NCBI RefSeq assembly: GCF_025460805.1
Contig: NZ_JAMXFJ010000003.1
Coordinates: forward strand, 1 to 58,507
Direction: 5' to 3'
Origin: Microvirga sesbaniae
Lineage (GTDB): Bacteria > Pseudomonadota > Alphaproteobacteria > Rhizobiales > Beijerinckiaceae
Length of the DNA stretch: 58,507 nucleotides
This document shows positions 53,325 through 58,507 of this stretch, in pieces (position 1 is the stretch's first letter; every line of letters starts with the position of its first letter). The translations under genes were made by a program, and so were the position numbers. Under the pieces are notes generated by a model. The model saw only the letters and a program-made list of their open reading frames with translations, made no database searches and had not been told where the DNA came from.

Positions 53325-54203
53325 TCAACGCCGCGCTCTCCCGGCCTGCGTGCCGGCGAGAGCGGCCGCGATGATCACAGTGCCGCCGATCACGAGGGAA
53401 GACGTCGGGACGATGCCGAAATACAGGTAGTCGGCCATGGCGGAGAAGACGATCACCACATAGCTGAGCGGAGCCAGGATGCTCGCCTGCGCCAGCTGAT
53501 GGGAGCGCAGGAAGCAGAACTGGCCCACTTGGGCCAGGGTGCCGATGACGAGGAACGCGGGCAGGTCGCTGAGCCCCGGGGGCACCCAGACGAGAACGGC
53601 CGGGACGGCGGTCAGAACGGCAAGGCCGATGGTGTAGAAGACCATGAGGACCACCGCGTGTTCACCGGTCAGGCGGCGCGTCTGGATGACGCTCAACGAG
53701 CCGAACAGAACCATTCCCAAGGCTGCCAGAAGACCCCAGTCCCAGCTCATGGAGCCGGGTTTCAGGATGAACATCACACTGGCGAAGCAGATGAGGGACG
53801 ATACCCAGTGCCGCGGCAGGATGCGTTCGCCCAACATGGCGGCGGCAAGGCCCAGAATGACGAAGGGCCGCGTGAAGCCGATCACATTCACGAGCGTCAA
53901 CGGCAAAGCCGTGGTGGCGGCGTAGTTGCAGCTCAATGCAACGGTGCTGCACAGAACGCGTCCGAAATGCCCCTTCAATTGGCGGCTGTTGAAGATGTCG
54001 GATCGGTAGCGCCAGACGAGAGGCGCAATGAGCAGCAGCCCGATGATGGCGCGGAAAAAGACGAGTTGGATGGCGGGAAACGTGGCGCCGGCCTGCTTGA
54101 TGACGCCCATCGATGTGACGACGAGCACCATGTCGGCCAAGGCGAAGGCGGCGCCTTGCCGGTTGGCGAGGTGCCGGTCTCTGACGTCTTTCGGGGGCAT
54201 CAT
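53325..54203 (-). CDS. EamA/DMT family transporter
   Basis: Drug/metabolite transporter superfamily permease, 292 aa with about ten hydrophobic helices in two EamA repeats. Recognisable blocks are LIAPLVWRYR, NYAATTALPLTLVNVIGFTRP near residue 95, GERILPRHW near residue 123, and ASILAPLSYVVIVFSAMADYLYFG near residue 245. Substrate unknown; members move amino acids, nucleotides, auxin-like metabolites or drugs. Its codon use seems less GC-biased than that of the catabolic operons. It is separated from the LacI gene by the operator region and from the small membrane gene by 179 bases. Confidence 0.9.
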   Translation of the reverse strand: MMPPKDVRDRHLANRQGAAFALADMVLVVTSMGVIKQAGATFPAIQLVFFRAIIGLLLIAPLVWRYRSDIFNSRQLKGHFGRVLCSTVALSCNYAATTALPLTLVNVIGFTRPFVILGLAAAMLGERILPRHWVSSLICFASVMFILKPGSMSWDWGLLAALGMVLFGSLSVIQTRRLTGEHAVVLMVFYTIGLAVLTAVPAVLVWVPPGLSDLPAFLVIGTLAQVGQFCFLRSHQLAQASILAPLSYVVIVFSAMADYLYFGIVPTSSLVIGGTVIIAAALAGTQAGRARR

Positions 54204-54382
54204 GACGGAGGAGGACCAGAAGGATCAGGGCTGACATTGAGCCAGTCCGCCCGGCAACTGTCATCGCCCGTCGTTAACATCCGCTTATCGGCGTCCGGAA
54301 ACGAACGGCCGATCCGGTCGCCCTCCCTGGCATTGCCCCGATCCAGGCCTCCGGCCGGAACCCCGTCGATCGGCGGAGCCCA

Positions 54383-54643
54383 TCAACGGTCGATGATCGT
54401 GTACTCCGCGTCGATGACGCCGTCCGCGCGACGGTCCCTGGTCTGACGCGCGCGACGGCGAAGATGCAGATACAGCGCCGTCCCGCCGGCGAGCAGGAGC
54501 GGGAGGAGGACGAAAAGGCCGATCAGCATCATGGCCACAAGCGCGATACCGGCCGCGGCCACGGCCAGGACCCGCACCAGAGCGGACAGGACGCCGCCGT
54601 TGCGAAGGCCGGGCGTTTCAGTTCGAATGAATGTGTTGTCCAT
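54383..54643 (-). CDS. Small membrane protein
   Basis: Predicted inner-membrane protein, 86 aa. A short polar N-terminus (MDNTFIRTETPG) is followed by two close hydrophobic segments (about residues 22-60). A basic stretch (LHLRRRARQTRDRR) and the end GVIDAEYTIIDR follow, a tail common in small envelope proteins of Hyphomicrobiales. GGAGG lies upstream of two neighbouring ATGs; the second is seven bases away and is preferred. Function unknown. Confidence 0.72.
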   Translation of the reverse strand: MDNTFIRTETPGLRNGGVLSALVRVLAVAAAGIALVAMMLIGLFVLLPLLLAGGTALYLHLRRRARQTRDRRADGVIDAEYTIIDR

Positions 54644-54646
54644 CAT

Positions 54647-55138
54647 GGATCCTCCGGTTGCGGGAGCGCTCGTTGGCTCAAAAGCAAGAGAGGCGTCCGA
54701 CATCGCGAGCGGCGACCCGCTCGCCAGAGGGTCCCGGAGCCCTAGGCTTAGCCAATGTGGGGGGAGAATCTGGCCGGTGCAAGACCCGGGACGCCGGTCT
54801 GCCGCGGGAGCAAGCACTCGGACTGCATCGGGAACGGGCCGAGTGCCTCGACACGCCCGGCTGGCAAGCTCGTCATCGAACGATGAGGTCATGCCCGGGA
54901 CCCCGCGCCGGGTCGGCGTCTCGGTCAAGCCTGGCGCGCCGGGCCTCCGTCGACGCCCGCGAGCAGGGCAATCCGCTCGCGACTGTACCACAATAACGTA
55001 GCGATCGACTTGGTCCGGTTGATCGTCATGCCTCAAGAGGAACGGACCCGAGCCCAACACGCTGCTTGCATTGTCGCCGGGACATCCCGTTAAATGACAC
55101 GGTGCTTCCGTCCATGATCGGTGCAAGCTGAGGCCGTA
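54647..55138. other. Intergenic region between the small membrane gene and the cyclase gene
   Basis: No convincing gene is seen in this 492-base divergent gap. Open stretches on the plus strand are Arg-rich shadows without usable starts. A CCTAGG palindrome at about 54742 and an AT-richer stretch near 54990-55030 are the only notable parts. The latter may hold the promoter of the cyclase gene. Confidence 0.4.
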
Positions 55139-58100
55139 ATGAAGTGTCCACGTTGCGCGCATTCAAGTCCGGACAACGCCCGGTTCTGTAGCCAATGTGG
55201 CGCACCGCTCCTTCCGGCCACCTCGCTCGAGGAGAGCGAGCCGGCCGCGCATGGAAGCACGGAGGAGTTCAAGCCGGTCACCATTCTCTTTGCGGATATT
55301 GTTGCTTCGACCGAGCTCGTTTCCAATTTGGACCCGGAACAGGCGATGAGGCGTCTCGCACCGCCCGTATCGCTGATGCGGCAGGCTGTGGAACGCTTCG
55401 GCGGGACGCTGATTCACACCTTGGGTGATGGAATCATGGCGCTCTTCGGTGCGCCGCAGATTCAGGAAGGCCATGCCTTGCTGGCCTGCCAGGCGGCCTT
55501 GGCGATTCACTCGGATATCAATCAGGTGCTCGGTGCGACGGCGGTCCGGATCGGCCTTCACTCGGGCCTGATCGTTTCCGAGACCAAATACACCGGAGCG
55601 ATCAACGAGCGGGAGGCTTACGGAGTCGCCATCCATATCGCCAACCGGGTGCAATCCTTGGCCGAGCCTGGTGCCATCTACCTCAGTGAAGACTGTTATC
55701 ATCTGGTTGATCGGTATTGCTTCGCGAGGCTCGTCGGGCGCAGAAGCATCCGGGGTCTGGCGCATGACATCACCGTCTATGAGCTTCTCGGCCTTCAGGC
55801 GACGTCATCCGGGGAGCTTTTCACAAGCTCCAATCTCACGCTGTTCCAAGCTCGAGAGCACGAGATGGCGATCCTGGAGAACGCCCTGCAGGCGGCCCTG
55901 CGCGGCAACAGTCACGTGGTCGGAATCTGCGGCTCCGCCGGAAGCGGCAAGTCGAGGCTTTGCTACGAGTTCGCTAGGCGCTGCCGCAGAGAACAGATCC
56001 CGGTCGTAGAGGTGAGGGTTCAACCCTATGGGAAGGCTGCGCCGATTCAGCCAATCCTCGAGGTCGTCAGGCTATTGCTTGGGATTTCTGCCAATGACGA
56101 CTCGGCCAAGGTGCGCCAGCACGTCATGGACCGATCCCATGAATTGAGCTCTCCTCCGGACAATGCTCTGTCGACGCTCTTTGAGTTCCTCGGCGTCGCC
56201 CAAACCGCTTCGGCATCAGCATTGCCTCCGAAGATGCGTCATGCAGCGCTTCTGGATTCCATCTCCTGGTTGGTGTCCGGACATGCCTCCAGGCCTCACG
56301 TCATCATTCTGGAAGATCTTCATTGGCTGGACGAGGCGAGCGAGGCCTTCCTGGAGACCCTGTTCCGCTCCATCGTCGGCTCTCATGCCTTGATGATCGT
56401 GAATTATCGCCCGTCTTACCGAGCGACCTGGGCAGACCATGACCACTTCCATCGTCTGGAGCTGCGAGACCTTGATCGCGGGCAGATCGATGCGCTCATA
56501 TCCTCCGTCATCGGCTCACATGTCGACTTGGCTGATGTTCGGGAGCGTATTGCCGAACGCTCGGACGGCAATCCCTTCTTTGCCGAGGAAATCATCCATT
56601 CGCTGGTCGAGAGCCATGTTCTCATCGGGAAGCCCGGCGATTATCGTCTCGGCGGTGAGATCAGCAACAACCCCCTTCCCGTGACGCTTCAGGCCGTGAT
56701 CGGCGAGCGCATAGACAGATTGCCGTCCTTCGATCGGACACTCCTGCAAATGGCCTCCGTCATCGGGAAAGAGTTCCCGTATGCGGTCCTGCAGGCTGTA
56801 AGCGCTCAGGAGTCGGATGTCGGAATCGAGGATGCACTCCTCCGGCTCTGCGCCGCCGAGCTTCTTCAGGAGCAGAACCGGCCCGACAGTCGTTACTATA
56901 CCTTTCGCCATCCGCTCATTCAGGAAGTCGCTTATTCAAGCCAGTTGAAGGCACGAAGAAGCAGACTTCATGCCTTTGTTGCTCCTGCCTTGGCCAGCCA
57001 TTATGCCGAGCGCCAGGACGAGGTCGCCGGACTTATCAGCTTCCATTACGAAATGGCAGGGGTCCTCTCCAAAGCTGCGGAATACGCCTGCAAAGCCGCC
57101 GAGTGGATCGGGTCGATGCACCCCGCCCAGGCGATCAAGCAATGGCAGGTTGTGCATCGCCTCGTGCACGCACAGAGCCCGGCCACGAAGGACAATGCTT
57201 TGCTCATCCTGTCGAGCGCCCAGATCGCCTGGCTCGGCTGGCGCGAGGGGATGGGCGCGAAGGATGCTGCTCCCTATATCCAGGAAGCGCTGGCGGTCGC
57301 CAAGGAGACGGACGATACGATGATCCCTCTGCTTCTGTTCGTGGAGGCACGGATCAGTGGCGCGAGCGGAGGAGCCGCCGACCATTACGTGACACGAGTC
57401 AGGGATGCGCTGGCCATACTCGATGGCGCATCAGATCAAAGTCGGGCCGCGACACTCTACGCGTCCTTGAGCCAAGCCTATGGCTGGGCAGGCCTCTTCA
57501 ACGAGGCTCTCGAAGCCAATGACCGGGCCATGTCCCTGTTGCAGCATGTGCAGGACTTTGAAAATCGCTTTCTCGGTTATAGCGTCGAACATTGGACGCT
57601 CAGCCTCCGAGCCAGAATCCTCATCCACCTCAGCCGAATCGACGAGGGAAGGGCGTGGCTCGACCATATGCTTTCGATCGAAGACGGGCTGATCGATCCG
57701 ACGGTTCAATTCATCAGCCATCTTGGCTACGTCGATCTGGCCTGGCTTTCTGGAGATCCTGCCCTGGCGAGACAGCACGCGATCCGGGTGAGCCAACTCG
57801 CGGAGCGTCACGGTACGCCCTATCTCAAGGTCTTCTCCTTTGCCTGCATGGCCATGGCTCAAGCATTGGAAGGGAACACTCAGTCGGCCATCCAAGGTTT
57901 CGAAGACGGACTGAACTTCATGCATTCGGCAAGAGCGGCGCTCGATTATGAGCCCGATATGATGGCCAGCCTGGCTGAATGCCAAGCTCACGCGAAACAC
58001 TTTGGAGACGCCCTTCTCACGGCCGAGCGAACGATCAGCCTGTCCCGGGACCGGGCGACCCGGCTGACCGAGTGCCGCGCGTTGATCGTCGCGGGTGCCG

Positions 58101-58249
58101 CCTTGATAGAGCAGTTCGGAAGCCAACGTCACCAGGATGCTTCAAGGCTGTTGCAGGACGCGGAAACGTTGATTCGGGCCACAGGCGCAACTGTCCTCGA
58201 GCCGCGTTTGAGAGCCGCTCAGAGTAAGCTCTTGGCCGAGTGCCGATAG
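55139..58249 (+). CDS. Zinc-ribbon / class III cyclase / ATPase / TPR signalling protein
   Basis: Multidomain regulator, 1036 aa. A zinc ribbon with four Cys (3, 6, 17, 20) is followed by a class III adenylate/guanylate cyclase domain (about residues 45-220) with Asp53 (FADIV) and Asp97 (LGDGIM) as the two metal-binding positions. Next comes an ATPase domain with Walker A GSAGSGKS near residue 268 and Walker B VIILEDLHW near 387, then a long alpha-helical TPR-like region to the end. These domains suggest coupling of a cyclic-nucleotide signal to a STAND-type switch. The ATG at 55139 has GAGG five bases upstream. Codon use is less GC-rich than elsewhere in the window. Confidence 0.9.
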   Translation: MKCPRCAHSSPDNARFCSQCGAPLLPATSLEESEPAAHGSTEEFKPVTILFADIVASTELVSNLDPEQAMRRLAPPVSLMRQAVERFGGTLIHTLGDGIMALFGAPQIQEGHALLACQAALAIHSDINQVLGATAVRIGLHSGLIVSETKYTGAINEREAYGVAIHIANRVQSLAEPGAIYLSEDCYHLVDRYCFARLVGRRSIRGLAHDITVYELLGLQATSSGELFTSSNLTLFQAREHEMAILENALQAALRGNSHVVGICGSAGSGKSRLCYEFARRCRREQIPVVEVRVQPYGKAAPIQPILEVVRLLLGISANDDSAKVRQHVMDRSHELSSPPDNALSTLFEFLGVAQTASASALPPKMRHAALLDSISWLVSGHASRPHVIILEDLHWLDEASEAFLETLFRSIVGSHALMIVNYRPSYRATWADHDHFHRLELRDLDRGQIDALISSVIGSHVDLADVRERIAERSDGNPFFAEEIIHSLVESHVLIGKPGDYRLGGEISNNPLPVTLQAVIGERIDRLPSFDRTLLQMASVIGKEFPYAVLQAVSAQESDVGIEDALLRLCAAELLQEQNRPDSRYYTFRHPLIQEVAYSSQLKARRSRLHAFVAPALASHYAERQDEVAGLISFHYEMAGVLSKAAEYACKAAEWIGSMHPAQAIKQWQVVHRLVHAQSPATKDNALLILSSAQIAWLGWREGMGAKDAAPYIQEALAVAKETDDTMIPLLLFVEARISGASGGAADHYVTRVRDALAILDGASDQSRAATLYASLSQAYGWAGLFNEALEANDRAMSLLQHVQDFENRFLGYSVEHWTLSLRARILIHLSRIDEGRAWLDHMLSIEDGLIDPTVQFISHLGYVDLAWLSGDPALARQHAIRVSQLAERHGTPYLKVFSFACMAMAQALEGNTQSAIQGFEDGLNFMHSARAALDYEPDMMASLAECQAHAKHFGDALLTAERTISLSRDRATRLTECRALIVAGAALIEQFGSQRHQDASRLLQDAETLIRATGATVLEPRLRAAQSKLLAECR

Positions 58250-58339
58250 CGCCCCATGAGCGCGCTCGCATCGTAACCACCCGACAATCATCGTTTCCAA
58301 GACGCGAGGCCGCTTGTGTCCATAGTCGGAGCTGAGCCC

Positions 58340-58507
58340 CTAGCGCATCGGACGGACCCATAGGGCCGCGTCAGCGAAAAGTGGACCCGGTTTTCGCTGG
58401 CGCGGCCCTCTGGGTCCGACTCATCCGATGCGCCGGTCAAGAGAGGGAGCCTCGGGGCCCAAAATGGTGGTGACAGGTTGGTGAGGGGGGGGAGGCTGGA
58501 TGAGGAG
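58340..58507. repeat. CTAG-bounded composite palindromic element (inverted copy, runs to window end)
   Basis: It begins with CTAG (58340-58343) and GCGCATCGGAC. A palindrome with GGGCCGCG/CGCGGCCC arms and an AAAAGTGGACCCGGTTTT centre follows, then the linker CCGGTCAAGAGAGGGAGCC found inverted at 15455-15592. The right-hand palindrome diverges after about 58465. The right end is not identifiable inside the window. Confidence 0.65.

Noticed and set aside
54531..55001. Plus-strand open frame of about 150 codons before the cyclase gene
   Set aside because: Composition is that of a shadow frame, it overlaps the small membrane gene antisense, and no ribosome binding site was found.

Overview
The window looks like a chromosomal or megaplasmid segment of a high-GC alphaproteobacterium, most likely Hyphomicrobiales (Methylobacteriaceae/Microvirga-like). 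That placement is an inference from gene families, GC-rich coding and abundant short palindromic repeats. No rRNA, tRNA, CRISPR array, phage or IS element was recognised. About fifty genes are called.

Layout. (1) 147-5440 (+): complete five-gene oligopeptide-type ABC importer. (2) 5834-15076: a second complete peptide-type importer in one minus-strand operon with a cog3964-type amidohydrolase and a RidA protein. It is flanked by an IclR regulator and a SelA-like PLP enzyme, and reads as uptake and stepwise dismantling of an acylated amino compound. (3) 15589-18626 (-): ABC exporter plus a GH1-like glycosidase. (4) 19177-26921: a TRAP transporter, a split transketolase, an SDR dehydrogenase and an LtnD-like dehydrogenase, with a divergent LysR regulator. 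(5) 27512-30736 (+): sugar-type ABC importer lacking its ATPase. (6) 31035-34684: YciA-like thioesterase, an orphan TTT binding protein, a PrpF/GalD-type isomerase and a divergent LysR regulator. (7) 34904-43400: a small secreted protein, then a peptide-type importer with a fused double ATPase, an LLM flavin monooxygenase and two CMD/AhpD-like proteins (the KPN_01854/Avi_7169 gene set). (8) 43495-46740 (-): lytic transglycosylase, an unrecognised periplasmic protein and a DUF900-type hydrolase. (9) 47056-53166 (-): LacI regulator, DUF2264 protein, 2-hydroxyacid dehydrogenase, xylose-isomerase-like TIM barrel and an orphan sugar-binding protein. (10) 53325-58249: DMT permease, small membrane protein, and a large zinc-ribbon/class III cyclase/ATPase/TPR protein.

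Themes. The window is mainly uptake and catabolism of organic solutes: seven extracytoplasmic binding proteins, each beside enzymes or a regulator, in translationally coupled operons full of ATGA or TGATG overlaps. Several intergenic palindromes near regulator genes look like operators. Strong hairpins follow most binding-protein genes and probably set the protein ratios within each operon.

Two repeat families fill most intergenic gaps. One is a pair of GC-rich hairpins around a short spacer, sometimes in dimers that share a conserved linker. The other is a composite palindromic element bounded by CTAG, whose edges supply the TAG stop codons of three adjacent genes. The best candidates for an undescribed system are the deacylase/PLP-lyase/RidA/importer locus, the CMD/flavin monooxygenase locus and the CTAG-bounded repeats.
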